Positions 34,518-45,656 are shown, counted from the stretch's first letter. The stretch is DNA of 64,000 nt from Pseudomonas sp. PA27(2017) (GCF_001945445.1 NZ_MSXW01000008.1:62001-126000), one strand, 5' to 3'. Notes: generated by a model from the sequence alone, not told the origin. A program made the numbers and translations.

Positions 34518-35864
34518 TCAGCGCGCCTGCAACTGGATGCGATAAAGCCGCCCCAGCAGCAGCGAGTACGACAGCGTGCCCATCAGCGCCACGCCGCCGA
34601 TGAACCAGAAGGCCATGGCGAACGAGCCGGTAGCCTGCACGATGGCGCCGATCACGATGGGCGTGACGATGCCGCCGATGTTGGCCGCCAGGCTGGTGAC
34701 GCCGCCGGTCAGGCCGATCAGCTCCTTGGGTGCGACTTCCGAGACCGCCGCCCAGGACGACGACGCGATGCCCTGGGCAAAGAACGCCAGGGTGAGGATG
34801 GCGATGCACAGCACGTTGGAGTCGGTGAAGTTGACCAGCACGATCGACATGCCGAGCATCGAGCCCACCACCAACGGCAGCTTGCGTGCAAAGGACAGCG
34901 AGTAGCCGCGGCGGATCAGCAGGTCGGAGACGATCCCCGCCAGCAGGATGCCCACCGTGGCGCCTATGAATGGCATCACCGCGAAGATGCCGACCTTGAT
35001 GATGGTCAGGTTGCGCTCTTCGATCAGGTAGGTCGGGAACCATGTCAGGAAGAAATACAGCGCCGAGGTGCTGGCGAACTTGCCGATGCAGATCGCCCAC
35101 ACCTGGCGGTAGCGGAACAGCTCGGCGACCTGGCGCCAGTTGAACCTGGTGCGCTGCTGGCTGCTCTTGGCCAGTGCCCCGCCCTCCTCGATGTACTGCA
35201 ATTCTTCCTTGCTGACCTTCTTGCAATTCATCGGGTCGCGGTACAGGTACAGCCAGATCACCCCGAACACGATCCCCGCCGCACCCGTGGTATAGAAGAT
35301 GTGCCGCCAGTCGTAAGTCGTCGCCAACCACAGCAGCGCGCCGGTGAACAGTGCCGTCCCCAGGTACTGGCCGCACACGTAGATGCTGCTGGCCATGCCG
35401 CGCTCGCGGGCCGGAAACCACACCGTTACCGCCCGGCTGTTAGCGGGAAAGGCCGGCGCTTCCATGGCGCCGACTGCCAGGCGCAAGCCGAACAACGCAC
35501 CGAAGCTGCTGACCAGGCCCTGGCATACGGTGACCGCCGACCAGCTGATCAGTGATACGCCGTAGGTGAGTCGCGAGCCGAAGCGGTCGGCCACGAACCC
35601 CGCCGGCACCAGGGCCAGGGCGTAGGTCCAGGCGAACGCCGAGAAGATCAGGCCCATCTGGATCTTGTCCAGGCCGAGATCCTCGGCCATGAACGGCGCG
35701 GCGATGGAGATGTTCACCCGATCGACGTAGTTGATGATGGTCGCGATCAGCAGCAGCGACAGCATGAACCAGCGCCGACGGGTCGGCAGGCTGCGCGGTA
35801 CGGCGGCCTCGGTGGCACCGGGGTGCTCGGCAGCAGCGGCCTGGGAAGTGGGAATGCTCGACAT
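34518..35864 (-). CDS. MFS transporter, anion:cation symporter (ACS) family
   Basis: 448 aa with twelve membrane helices and an extended cytoplasmic N terminus. INYVDRVNISIAAPFM in TM1 is the hallmark of the ACS family (glucarate, galactonate, phthalate, 4-hydroxyphenylacetate uptake), as are GFVADRFGSR between TM2 and TM3 and EAPAFPANSRAVTVWFP near TM4. First gene of the minus-strand cluster 31818-35864, so it is probably the importer of that cluster's carboxylate substrate. The divergent AraC gene is its likely regulator. Confidence 0.88.
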   Translation of the reverse strand: MSSIPTSQAAAAEHPGATEAAVPRSLPTRRRWFMLSLLLIATIINYVDRVNISIAAPFMAEDLGLDKIQMGLIFSAFAWTYALALVPAGFVADRFGSRLTYGVSLISWSAVTVCQGLVSSFGALFGLRLAVGAMEAPAFPANSRAVTVWFPARERGMASSIYVCGQYLGTALFTGALLWLATTYDWRHIFYTTGAAGIVFGVIWLYLYRDPMNCKKVSKEELQYIEEGGALAKSSQQRTRFNWRQVAELFRYRQVWAICIGKFASTSALYFFLTWFPTYLIEERNLTIIKVGIFAVMPFIGATVGILLAGIVSDLLIRRGYSLSFARKLPLVVGSMLGMSIVLVNFTDSNVLCIAILTLAFFAQGIASSSWAAVSEVAPKELIGLTGGVTSLAANIGGIVTPIVIGAIVQATGSFAMAFWFIGGVALMGTLSYSLLLGRLYRIQLQAR

Positions 35865-36424
35865 GGGTGACCTCTTATAATTGGAATATCGAGTTTTTTC
35901 GGGCGAACGCGCCCTGCACCCGCGGTAATCGGGGTGAGCGTGTTCATGGGCGTTGGGGCTAGAAAATGGCGGTGCGCAACATCAGCTCGCGCGGCCGGGG
36001 CACGACGTTGGATGTGGGGGCGAATGGGCGGAGGGCCGTGAAACGGGGCGAAAAACCATCGAGCTGCACCTGTGATTGTTTTTGGATGAGATGTCGCTGT
36101 GCATGGCCCTTAAGGTGATCGTACAACCTTTGTAAATCAATATTTCCGTTAGATCGTTTTCTCCGGTGCCTTTCAGGTCGATTGAACCAGTCCAAAAAAT
36201 CCTGCTGCACCGGGCTCCCCAGAGAATCTGTAAAAATCGGCTGAAAGTACTGCCCTAGAGCAGCCGAAGGCAAAAATACGCCCCGCCCATATTTTGGACA
36301 GACCCTCATGAGCAGCACGAAGAATTATCGTCGTGGCCAAGGCAGATCATCGTACAACCCGCTTGCCAGAGCGCTTCGTGAGCAGCCAATATGTTGCGAA
36401 ACATTCTTGATAGAGAGCGGGTGG
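35865..36424. promoter_or_regulatory. 560-bp divergent intergenic region
   Basis: Spacer between the MFS gene and the AraC-type regulator. The middle (36100-36300) is clearly more AT-rich than the neighbouring genes and probably holds the divergent promoters and activator sites. A 119-codon frame on the minus strand lacks any recognisable domain and is not called. No specific operator could be fixed by eye. Confidence 0.4.
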
Positions 36425-37357
36425 ATGTCGTCACTGAGTCAGATTCCTACCTATTTCATGCAACAGCGTAGCGAGCTGACGGACTTCTATATCCGCGACA
36501 AGAGAGGCCGTCGCGCCGAAACCGCGCCCCACCGCCATGAATACTTCCAGGTGCAGATCAACCTGGGCGGCGACACCGTGCAGCATATCGGCAACGTCGA
36601 GCGCCCCTTCCCGCGCAATACCCTGGCGTTCATCCTGCCCCACCGGGTGCACGTGATTCCCCATCCGCCGGAAAGCAATTTCATCGTCATCAATTTCTCC
36701 CAGACCTTTCTGTTGCCGCACCTGCAGTGCGACCCGATGGATCTCGAAGACGTGTCCATTCTGCTGGCCCCGGAGCTGTCGCCCTTCCGCTTCCAGCAGT
36801 ACCTGGACTTCACCCTGGACGATACCCATTTCGCCCAGGTGTGCGCATTGATCGAGCAGATGCGCGAGCTGGATGTCAGCCGTCAGTTCGGCGTACGGGA
36901 AATCCTCAAGGGTCTGATGCTGCAGCTGATCGGCCTGGTGTGCATGCTCTACGCCGAGCCGCTCAAGCAACTGGCGGAAAGCAACGCCGCCCAGGCGAGC
37001 CGGCGCGATGCGCTGGGGCGGATGTCCGAGTATCTGCGGCGCAATATCGCCGACCCGGACCTGAACCTGAAGAAGGTAGCGGCGGCCACTTACCTGTCGC
37101 CGAGCTACCTGACCCACTGGCTGCGCAAGGAGGTCGGCAAGACCTTCAGTGACATGGTGCTGGAACGGCGCATGCACGCCGCCCGCAACCATCTGCTCAA
37201 CGGCAGCAAGCCGGTGGGCGAAGTGGCGCGGTTATGCGGCTTCGCCGACGAAGCTTACTTTTCCCGGCGCTTCCGGCAAATCCACGGCCTGCCGCCTGGT
37301 CAGTTTCGCCGCCAGCAGTTGAACCCGGACACACCGCAAATTCCCTTTACCGATTAG
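36425..37357 (+). CDS. AraC-family transcriptional regulator
   Basis: 310 aa. An N-terminal cupin-like sensing domain ([20 protein letters not shown], typical of AraC) leads to two C-terminal helix-turn-helix units: [20 protein letters not shown] and [20 protein letters not shown], ending with the family signature GLPPGQFRR. The ATG at 36425 has a purine-rich GAGAGCGGG upstream; a start 39 codons earlier cannot be excluded. It is divergent from the MFS/FAH/SDR cluster and is its likely activator. The last 11 nt overlap the convergent nhaA gene. Confidence 0.87.
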   Translation: MSSLSQIPTYFMQQRSELTDFYIRDKRGRRAETAPHRHEYFQVQINLGGDTVQHIGNVERPFPRNTLAFILPHRVHVIPHPPESNFIVINFSQTFLLPHLQCDPMDLEDVSILLAPELSPFRFQQYLDFTLDDTHFAQVCALIEQMRELDVSRQFGVREILKGLMLQLIGLVCMLYAEPLKQLAESNAAQASRRDALGRMSEYLRRNIADPDLNLKKVAAATYLSPSYLTHWLRKEVGKTFSDMVLERRMHAARNHLLNGSKPVGEVARLCGFADEAYFSRRFRQIHGLPPGQFRRQQLNPDTPQIPFTD

Positions 37358-38720
37358 CTGCGCTGGCAACTTGAGCCGCACGCAGGCGACGTACGTAAAG
37401 CACGCCCCAGGTCAGCCCCACCAACGCCGAAGCCAGCGAGCCCAGCAGCACGCCGAGCTTGGCAGCAGCCAGCAGGTTGGCATCGGTGAAGGCCAGATTG
37501 GCGATGAAGATCGACATGGTGAAGCCGATGCCGGCCAGCAGACCGATCAAGGCGACGCCGCGCCAGGACACGTCGGCTGGCAAGCGGCACAGGCCGAGCC
37601 TGACCATCAGCCAACTGACGCTGATCACACCGACCGGCTTGCCGACCAGCAGCGCGACGGCCACGCCGATCATCACCCAGTGCGAGGTGGCCGACGACAG
37701 ATCGGTACCACCCAGGCTCACGCCGGCGTTGGCCAGGGCGAACAGGGGCATCAGGCCAAAGGTCACCCAGGGGTGCAGGGCCAGCTGTACGCGCACCACC
37801 GGCGGCAGCAGCTCACGCTGGGCCAGGCGCAACTGACGCAACGTCTGGGCGGCCTCGTTGGACGCCACGGCAGTGCCGCTGTCGTCCTCCAGCTCACGGG
37901 CGATACGGCCCACGGCGTCACGCGGCACCTCACGGGTCGGCAGGCACATCACCGGGGTCATCAGGCCGAGGATCACCCCAGCCAGGGTCGGGTGCGCGCC
38001 GGTCATCAGCAAACCACCCCACATCAGCGCGCCCGGCAGTACATAGGCGAAAGCCGAGCCAATGCCGATACGCTGCAAACCGAGTACCGCCAGCGCACCG
38101 ACGCCGGCCAGGGCAAAGCCGCTGTAGTTGAGCCCGTCCGAATAGAACAGCGCGATGAGGATCACCGCGATCACGTCGTCGATCACCGCCAGGGTCAGCA
38201 GAAAGATGCGCACGCCCGAGGGAATGCCCTTGCCCAGCAGCGCCAGTAGGCCGACGGCGAAGGCGATGTCGGTCGCCGCGGGGATCGCCCAACCGTGCAA
38301 ACCGGCCCCCTGTAGATTGAGGCTGGCGTAGATCAGCGCCGGCATGATCACGCCACCGCAAGCGGCCGCGATCGGCAGCGACGCCTGACGCAAGTCGGCC
38401 AGGGCGCCATCGTGCATCTCCCGGCGGATCTCCATGCCGACCACCAGGAAGAACAGGGTCATCAGGCCATCGTTGATCCAGAAATGCAGGGACTGGGAAA
38501 AGCCGAAGCTGCCGAAACCGAACGACACGGGCGCATGCCAGAGCGCGTGGTAGCTGTCGGCGTAGGGCGAATTGGCCCAGATCAGCGCCGCGGCGGTGGC
38601 CAGGAGCAACACCACGCCACTGAAGGCTTCGCGATGCAAAAGGCTGCGGATGAAGTCGAAAGTGCGCTCGGCAAGATGCTGGGCACGGGGAAGATTCTGA
38701 TGGGACGGGCGCGTTTTCAT
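37347..38720 (-). CDS. nhaA: Na+/H+ antiporter NhaA
   Basis: 457 aa with about twelve membrane helices. The ion-binding paired aspartates are in [12 protein letters not shown], and [29 protein letters not shown] and [15 protein letters not shown] are all NhaA signatures. It exchanges Na+ for H+ in pH and salt homeostasis. It is about 70 residues longer than the E. coli protein, with an N-terminal extension and a longer central loop ([20 protein letters not shown]). The ATG at 38720 is chosen because an 11-residue longer form starts with a non-ATG codon. Confidence 0.92.
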   Translation of the reverse strand: MKTRPSHQNLPRAQHLAERTFDFIRSLLHREAFSGVVLLLATAAALIWANSPYADSYHALWHAPVSFGFGSFGFSQSLHFWINDGLMTLFFLVVGMEIRREMHDGALADLRQASLPIAAACGGVIMPALIYASLNLQGAGLHGWAIPAATDIAFAVGLLALLGKGIPSGVRIFLLTLAVIDDVIAVILIALFYSDGLNYSGFALAGVGALAVLGLQRIGIGSAFAYVLPGALMWGGLLMTGAHPTLAGVILGLMTPVMCLPTREVPRDAVGRIARELEDDSGTAVASNEAAQTLRQLRLAQRELLPPVVRVQLALHPWVTFGLMPLFALANAGVSLGGTDLSSATSHWVMIGVAVALLVGKPVGVISVSWLMVRLGLCRLPADVSWRGVALIGLLAGIGFTMSIFIANLAFTDANLLAAAKLGVLLGSLASALVGLTWGVLYVRRLRAAQVASAANR

Positions 38721-38910
38721 GGACGAGCGGACTCCGCGCGGCGGCCCGACCAACGCAACAGACCTGTCTCACCGCACCATGCGGCTAACACCCGGCCGCC
38801 ATCCTACACAGATGGTCGGCCCAGGCACCAGCCCTGCTGGCCACGGAACGGTGGGTCAGCAAGCGCTATGGCAGCGCCTGGCGATAAGCACCAGGCACCG
38901 TGAGCCTCAA

Positions 38911-40122
<1,212 letters not shown>

Positions 40123-40253
40123 CTAGCTAAAGAAATGAAAAATACAACGCGTGCCATGCGGATCAGCTGCACCCAATCGTGAACGAACCACCCAGCGCTG
40201 CTGCTCGATGAGCCATCCGTAACACCGCGGTGTTGGCGACAAACCGAAAGCGC

Positions 40254-40502
40254 TCAGTCGCCGCCCCCGCCTCCTCCATCACCACCACCATCCCCGCCGC
40301 CGACACCGTAATCGTCGGAGTAGCGGTTGTTATCGACGATGGTGCTGGTCGAGCCGCCGGAGTCGGAAGCCTGGCTTTTTCTGACTCGCTTGCGCCGCTT
40401 GGCGGTGAAGAACTGGTAGAGCACGCGCAGCGCGAGCGCTCCCAACACGAGCGCGTAGATCCACACGGTTATACCGTCATTCCAATAGCTCTGAATGATC
40501 AT
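40254..40502 (-). CDS. Small membrane protein with glycine-rich tail
   Basis: 82 aa. One hydrophobic helix (GITVWIYALVLGALALRVLY, residues ~10-29), then a strongly basic patch (FFTAKRRKRVRKS), then a low-complexity tail of Gly and Asp (GGGDGGGDGGGGGGD). Topology is likely N-out with the basic patch and tail in the cytoplasm. The ATG at 40502 has GGAGG upstream. No recognised family; function unknown. Confidence 0.6.
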   Translation of the reverse strand: MIIQSYWNDGITVWIYALVLGALALRVLYQFFTAKRRKRVRKSQASDSGGSTSTIVDNNRYSDDYGVGGGDGGGDGGGGGGD

Positions 40503-41159
40503 CGTCGCCTCCTGCCAAGCATGCCGCCCGATCCTACGCCATGTCCCGCTCCCACGCGCAACGGTAACGTCGCTAGCTACGACCCGGCGTCACGGCGGTC
40601 GTTCCACGCCGCTCGCCAGGCTGGCTTGCTGATAAACTGCGAGGCCTACACGCAGGACTCCAACTGCGTACTCCAACCCGTACTGCCACACCTGGCGGCC
40701 ACGCTCCGACACCTCTGCCCTGAGCCCGGCATCACAGATACCATGAGCCGACTGGAGCCGCTATGACGAGCGCAATCAGAAAGCCCGAAATGCCCCTGAA
40801 AACTGCCGTGCCCCTAGCATCACGCCTTTTGCCCTATCCCGCCGCTTCTCCGTAACGCCGATGATGGATTAGACCGCTTTTTATTAGAAGGCCCGCAAGA
40901 ATAAGGCTAGAGACAAAGCCAAAACACCTGTACCACTTTTGTACCGCCGAAGACCCTCGAATCAAGTTGAAGGATACCTGTGGTCACTAGGCTTGGCTGG
41001 TCAAGCATCCATGGGGACCAAAGGTGCCGCCTACGGAACTAACGAAAGATACGCACCAACTGCGGATCGTCGCTAATTGGCCCGCCTGATCTGTGCTCGC
41101 GAACCACCGGCGGGGCCCCTGGTGTTAAGGCCCGGCCGACGTTAGCCTCACACACTGAT
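40503..41159. other. 657-bp gene-free stretch
   Basis: No supported gene. A direct repeat TGTACCACTTTTGTACCG lies at about 40931-40948; it resembles the repeated half-sites used by MocR-type regulators, but no such gene is adjacent. The plus-strand frames are short and lack domains. The 3' part simply trails the minus-strand Ssu-like operon. Confidence 0.4.
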
Positions 41160-41924
41160 TCAGCCACTCGCCACGTGGCTCCACCGCGCATACAGCGAGC
41201 GCGCCGCAGCATCGAGGCAAAAACCCAATACTCCAATCAGTAAAACCATTGCCATCAGCTCGGAATAGGCCAGGCGGTCGCGCGTATCGAGAATGTAGTA
41301 ACCAAGGCCGGCGCTTACCCCGAGCATCTCGCAGGGCACCAGCACGATCCACAGAATACCGATTGCCAGGCGCACTCCAGTCAGTACGTGACCAAGCACG
41401 CCGGGCACGATTACCCGACGCAGGGTTTCCCAGCGTGTCGCACTGAGGCTACGCGCTAGCTGCAGCCATCGGCCGTCGAGTTGCTTCACGCCAGCGGCAG
41501 TGTTGAGCAGGATTGGCCACACCGCAGCGAAGGCCAGCAGGAAGTAGATCGGCTGGTCGCCAACGCCCATCACCATTACAGCAATCGGCATCCACGACAG
41601 CGGCGAGATCATCCGCAGGAATTGGAATGCCGGAGTAGTCGCCCACTCCAGGTTACGCCAGCTGCCCACCAGCAGGCCCAGCGGCACACCAATCAGCAAC
41701 GCCAGACCAAGGCCTATGAAGATGCGCTTGAGGCTCACCAGCACATGCTCGAACAGCTCCGGCCGTTGCAGCAGCTCGACTAGGCTGGCCAGTGTGGCCT
41801 GGGGCGTGAATAGCGCCACCAGGCCTTCGCCGCTGCTGAACAGCGCCAGCAGCAACCACCAGAGAACGAACAGACCGAACAGACCGGCCAGACCGAGCCC
41901 CCAGCTCTTCAGCGAAGTGCTCAC
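41160..41924 (-). CDS. ABC transporter permease, SsuC-like
   Basis: 254 aa with six predicted helices and the coupling loop RVIVPGVLGHVLTGVRLAIG. RMISPLSWMPIAVMVMGVG matches the SsuC/TauC pattern. Start overlaps the binding-protein stop codon by 4 nt. It is the last gene of a five-gene set (45553 down to 41160) for uptake and oxidation of an organosulfur compound. Confidence 0.87.
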   Translation of the reverse strand: MSTSLKSWGLGLAGLFGLFVLWWLLLALFSSGEGLVALFTPQATLASLVELLQRPELFEHVLVSLKRIFIGLGLALLIGVPLGLLVGSWRNLEWATTPAFQFLRMISPLSWMPIAVMVMGVGDQPIYFLLAFAAVWPILLNTAAGVKQLDGRWLQLARSLSATRWETLRRVIVPGVLGHVLTGVRLAIGILWIVLVPCEMLGVSAGLGYYILDTRDRLAYSELMAMVLLIGVLGFCLDAAARSLYARWSHVASG

Positions 41925-43120
41925 ACCGCGATCTCCTCGACGCGCTCGAAGCTTTCCGGCGCACCGAAGGCCTTGAGCCCACCGACCGCTTCGATGGCCG
42001 TGCGCACGAAGCGATCATCCACCAGATCGCGCGCCGTGGCAGCCGGGTCGAGATCGGCAAGGAAACTGCTGTTGCCTTCGATCAAGGTGCTCTTCAGGCG
42101 CTTGACCAGTTCCTCGGTGTAGCTGGGGAAGGGATACGGCTGGAAGTCGATACGCTTGTCGGCCCAGTCGCCGTGCTGGATCGCGCCGCTGGCCAGATAA
42201 GCGTCGCGTTCGCTGGCCACCGGTGCCAACACGCGGCTGAGCACGTCCGGCGCATGGGGTGTGTAGCGATTGGCACCGTCCTTGGACAGCAACTGTGCCG
42301 CCTCCGCGCGGTTGTCGCGCGTCCACAGTTGCGCCTTGACGATGGCGTTGACCACCTTCTGCGACCACTCGGGGCGGTTGTTCAGGTCATGCTCGTGCAT
42401 GAACACCACGCAGCAGGCATGGTTGCGCCACACATCGCCGGTGAAGCGCTGGATGCGCCCGACCTTGAGGTTCTCGGCCAGGGCATTGAACGGTTCGGCC
42501 ACGATGTAGCCGGCAATGCGTTTGCTGGCCAGGGCCGGCGGCATGTCCGAGGGCGGCAGCACCACCAGATTGACCTCGTTGGCGGCGACGCTGGCGTTGG
42601 CCGCCTTGCTCACCGGGGTCAGGCCACTGTCACGCAGCAACTGCTGCACCACCACGTTGTGGATCGAGTACCAGAACGGAATGGCGATGGACTGCCCGCC
42701 GAGCTGCTTCACATCCTCGATGCCAGGGGCCACGGTCAACCCCGAACCGCCGACGTGGTTCCACGCCACCACCTTGGCCGGCACCTGGCTGCCGTAGCGT
42801 GCCCACACGGTCATCGGCGACAGCAGGTGGATGACGTTGACCTGGCCGGAGATGAACGCCTCGATCACCTGTGCCCAGCTGCGCAGCAACACCGGGCGCT
42901 CGGACTGGATGCCCTCGGCCTCGAACAGGCCGTTGTTGTGCGCCACCAGCAAGGGAGTGGCGTCGGTGATCGGCAGATAGCCGATGCGGACCGGCGCGTC
43001 GGGCTCGCCGGCGGCACGCGCCTGCAGGCTGGTCAGCAGCGGGAAGGCACCGGCTGCGGTGAGCAGGCCAGTCAGTTTGATGAAATCACGACGCGTATGG
43101 GTGGGATCGTCCAGGCACAT
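41921..43120 (-). CDS. ABC transporter substrate-binding protein with Tat-type signal (sulfonate/nitrate type)
   Basis: 399 aa. The N terminus has a twin-arginine motif TRRDFIK (residues 9-15) before a hydrophobic stretch ending LQARA-AG, so the protein is probably exported folded by Tat. The mature part starts VRIGYLPITDATPLLVAHN, as in NrtA/SsuA-like receptors, and continues with VNVIHLLSPMTVWARYG and AGYIVAEPFNALAENLK. ATG at 43120 lies within the end of the ATPase gene (35-nt overlap). The Tat signal suggests a bound cofactor or a need to fold early; ligand likely an aliphatic sulfonate or sulfone. Confidence 0.82.
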   Translation of the reverse strand: MCLDDPTHTRRDFIKLTGLLTAAGAFPLLTSLQARAAGEPDAPVRIGYLPITDATPLLVAHNNGLFEAEGIQSERPVLLRSWAQVIEAFISGQVNVIHLLSPMTVWARYGSQVPAKVVAWNHVGGSGLTVAPGIEDVKQLGGQSIAIPFWYSIHNVVVQQLLRDSGLTPVSKAANASVAANEVNLVVLPPSDMPPALASKRIAGYIVAEPFNALAENLKVGRIQRFTGDVWRNHACCVVFMHEHDLNNRPEWSQKVVNAIVKAQLWTRDNRAEAAQLLSKDGANRYTPHAPDVLSRVLAPVASERDAYLASGAIQHGDWADKRIDFQPYPFPSYTEELVKRLKSTLIEGNSSFLADLDPAATARDLVDDRFVRTAIEAVGGLKAFGAPESFERVEEIAV

Positions 43121-43904
43121 GGCAGGGCTCCAGCGGTTCGAGTGAAGGTCCGTTGTTGCGGCTCGCCCGCCGTAGGGTTTTGAGGATGTCGACGCGCAAG
43201 GCGCCCAGCTCATCGACCAGGTCAGCGCGAGGCTGCGGCAGGTCGATGCGCCACTGATCGAGCGTGTGCGCCGGGGTGCCACCCAGTAGCAGGATACGGT
43301 CGGACAGCAGCAGCGCTTCATCGATGTCATGGGTGATCAGCACGGCGGCGGTATGCCGCTCGCGGATCAGGTTCAGCAGCAGCTGTTGCATGTCGGCGCG
43401 GGTCACTTCGTCCAGTGCGCCGAAGGGCTCGTCGAGCAGCAGTACGTGCGGCTCGCGGGCCAGACAGCGGGCTAGCGCGGTGCGCTGGGCCATGCCACCG
43501 GAGAGTTCACTGGGGTAGCGCTCGCGGGCGTGGGCAAGATCCACGGCGGTAATCGCCTGGTCGATCAGCGCCTGACGCTGCGCCCCTGTGCGACTCGGCT
43601 GACGGGCGAAGCCCAGGCCGAAGCCGACGTTCTGCTCCAGGCTCAGCCAGGGCAGCAGCGACGGATCCTGAAAAGCCACCGCCACCCGTGGGTGCGGCCC
43701 GTTCAGTTGCTCGCCAAATAGCTCCACCCTGCCCTGCTGCGCCGCCTGCAAGCCGGCCAGGACGCGCAGCAGGCTGGACTTACCCACCCCGCTGGGGCCG
43801 AGAATGCTGACCAGCTCGCCGGCACGCAGCTCCAGCTGGAAGCCTTCCAGCACGCTGCGTTGGGCGTAGCCCAAACTGATGTCACGCGCATGCAGGACGG
43901 TCAT
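43086..43904 (-). CDS. ABC transporter ATPase, SsuB-like
   Basis: 272 aa. Walker A GPSGVGKSS, signature LSGGMAQRTALARCL, Walker B VLLLDEPFGALDEVTR, switch histidine in LITHDIDEALLLSDRI. The length and QDPSLLPWLSLEQNV region are typical of SsuB. Its start overlaps the flavoprotein stop by 4 nt, and its 3' end overlaps the binding-protein start by 35 nt. Confidence 0.88.
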   Translation of the reverse strand: MTVLHARDISLGYAQRSVLEGFQLELRAGELVSILGPSGVGKSSLLRVLAGLQAAQQGRVELFGEQLNGPHPRVAVAFQDPSLLPWLSLEQNVGFGLGFARQPSRTGAQRQALIDQAITAVDLAHARERYPSELSGGMAQRTALARCLAREPHVLLLDEPFGALDEVTRADMQQLLLNLIRERHTAAVLITHDIDEALLLSDRILLLGGTPAHTLDQWRIDLPQPRADLVDELGALRVDILKTLRRASRNNGPSLEPLEPCHVPGRSHPYAS

Positions 43905-44965
43905 GCGGCCAACTCACCGTGCTTGCGCAGCTCGCTACGCAGTTGCACCAGGCTCGGCGTAACTACGGGCACGAAGGCCGACTCGCGCAGGCGCCGGGCA
44001 AAACCGCTGCCGTAAGCTTGCAGGTAGGCCTTGCCGCCGCTGGCCTGCAACTCCAGCTGTACCGCCTCGGCCGCCATCTGGGCCAGGCCGATACGAATCT
44101 TGAACAGCGGCACCGGGCCGGCGGCGAAATGGCCGTGCTGCAAACCATCGTGCAGCGCGCGCTCGAGCCCCTTTAGCTCAGCTTCGAGCACCTGCCATTC
44201 GCCTTCCAGCACCGAGCGACCATCGCCCATCCGCGCCTTGGCTTCCACCAGGGCGCGCCGCGCCAGGCCAATCGCCAGGCCACACTGCAAGCCAAGGAAG
44301 GCTGGGCGCACGCGCGGCAGGTAACTGCGCGCATCGGCGGCGATCAACCAATCTCGGCTGAGTGCTGCGCCTTCGATACGGATCGCCGCGGTATTGCTCG
44401 ACTGCAGGCCCAGCAGCTGCAGGTCTTCGCTGCGCACCAGCCCCGGCAAGTCATCCGGCAGCGCCGCCACGAAGGGCTGCGCGCCCGGCAGGTCGATGGC
44501 GGCGGCCACGGTGAAGCCGCTCTTGCGCAGGTTGGTGACCCACGGCAGTTGGCCGTCCAGTCGCCAGCCATCGCCCTGCGCCTGGGCCGCCACGCCCAGC
44601 TTTTCGATACCGGAAAGAAACTTCATGGCGTTGGACAGGCCGGTGGCACCCGCCTTGCTCCCGCGGAGCAGGTCTCCCAGCAGGCGTTCGCGCAGCCCCG
44701 CGTTGTCGCTCTGCAGCAGGTACTCGATAAAGGCGCGCTGGCCCCATAAGACGAACGCGGCGGTGAGTGAATGGCTGGCGACCTGGGCGATGGCTTCGAC
44801 AGCATCGGTCACGTCCCCACCCACGCCGCCCAGCTCGGGCGCAACGCCGTGGCGCAACACATCGGCGGCGGCCAGTTGGCCAAGCAGGCCTTCACCGTCT
44901 AGCAGGCCACGGTCGAGTGCATCGGCCTGAGCGTCCAGCCATTGGCGCAACGAGTGATCGAGCAT
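43901..44965 (-). CDS. Acyl-CoA-dehydrogenase-fold flavoprotein (DszC/SfnB-like)
   Basis: 354 aa with the helical/beta/helical ACAD layout, shorter than most (~390-410). The FMN/FAD region appears as GATGLSNAMKFLSG and the beta domain as LPWVTNLRKSGFTVAAAI. The catalytic glutamate of true acyl-CoA dehydrogenases is not evident, which fits the DszC/SfnB type flavin monooxygenase branch that acts on organosulfur compounds with FMNH2. It is coupled by ATGA to an SsuB-like ATPase. A role in desulfurising the imported compound is inferred. Confidence 0.75.
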   Translation of the reverse strand: MLDHSLRQWLDAQADALDRGLLDGEGLLGQLAAADVLRHGVAPELGGVGGDVTDAVEAIAQVASHSLTAAFVLWGQRAFIEYLLQSDNAGLRERLLGDLLRGSKAGATGLSNAMKFLSGIEKLGVAAQAQGDGWRLDGQLPWVTNLRKSGFTVAAAIDLPGAQPFVAALPDDLPGLVRSEDLQLLGLQSSNTAAIRIEGAALSRDWLIAADARSYLPRVRPAFLGLQCGLAIGLARRALVEAKARMGDGRSVLEGEWQVLEAELKGLERALHDGLQHGHFAAGPVPLFKIRIGLAQMAAEAVQLELQASGGKAYLQAYGSGFARRLRESAFVPVVTPSLVQLRSELRKHGELAA

Positions 44966-44992
44966 GCGGTCGGTCTCCTTCAGGGCAGGTAC

Positions 44993-45553
44993 TCAGGCCT
45001 CGGCCTGTTCCCAGCGGTAGCGCGCAAGCTCAGGGTTGAGCGGCGTATGGGCAAAGCTGTTGGCGAAATTGCACAAGGTCGCCAGGCTCACGCCGAGGAT
45101 CACCTCCAGCGCCTGGCCCTCTTCGAAACCGGCATCTTTGAAAGCCTGGTACTCGGCATCACTGACGTTGCCACGGGCGGCGATCACCGCTCGGGTGAAG
45201 GCGGCCAGGGCCTCGTAACGGGCATTGGGTAACTCGCCACGGGCACGCAATGCCTCGATCACCTCGGCCGGCAACTTGGCCTTGTTCTGGGCGACCGCCG
45301 TATGGCCAGCTACACAGAAGCTGCAGCCATGAGTGGTGGCGGCGATCAACTGGATCACCTCGCGCTCGGCCAGGCCGAGGCTGGTCTTGCCGTTGAGCGC
45401 TGAGACGGTGATATAGGTTTCCAGGGCGGCCGGTGCATTGGCCAAAACAGCCAGCAGATTGGGGATGAAACCCGAGTTGCTAAGGGCGTTCTGCAGGAAA
45501 GTACGGGCTTCTTGCGGGGCTGATTCGAGTGTCTGTAGGGTGACGCGAGACAT
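44993..45553 (-). CDS. Carboxymuconolactone-decarboxylase/AhpD-like protein
   Basis: 186 aa, all helical. The redox motif is HGCSFCVAGHTA with C-x2-C and the downstream His, as in AhpD-like peroxidase partners. GFIPNLLAVLANAPAALETY is the usual N-terminal signature. Such proteins are repeatedly found with flavin monooxygenases and may remove peroxide or act as a thiol reductant. First gene of the Ssu-like set and divergent from an AraC regulator; an inverted repeat lies between. Confidence 0.85.
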   Translation of the reverse strand: MSRVTLQTLESAPQEARTFLQNALSNSGFIPNLLAVLANAPAALETYITVSALNGKTSLGLAEREVIQLIAATTHGCSFCVAGHTAVAQNKAKLPAEVIEALRARGELPNARYEALAAFTRAVIAARGNVSDAEYQAFKDAGFEEGQALEVILGVSLATLCNFANSFAHTPLNPELARYRWEQAEA

Positions 45554-45564
45554 GGTTCATCTCC

Positions 45565-45597
45565 TAACCAAGAGGTGTGACACTATTGTCTTGGTTA
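45565..45597. promoter_or_regulatory. Inverted repeat in the AhpD-like/AraC divergent promoter
   Basis: TAACCAAGA (45565-45573) and TCTTGGTTA (45589-45597) form a perfect 9-bp inverted repeat with a 15-nt spacer. It starts 12 nt from the AhpD-like start codon and is 60 nt from the AraC start. It is a candidate operator for the neighbouring regulator. Confidence 0.5.
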
Positions 45598-45656
45598 TAA
45601 AAATCATGAGCCATATTCTAAAGTCGCATTCACTTGCTCTTGAGTCTTTCCATTAG

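Noticed and set aside
35959..36318. 119-codon minus-strand frame between the MFS and AraC genes
   Set aside because: No recognisable domain, AT-rich region, and it covers the likely divergent promoters.
40230..40766. 178-codon plus-strand frame over the glycine-rich protein gene
   Set aside because: It is antisense to a better-supported gene with a good ribosome site, and its sequence is low-complexity without a domain.
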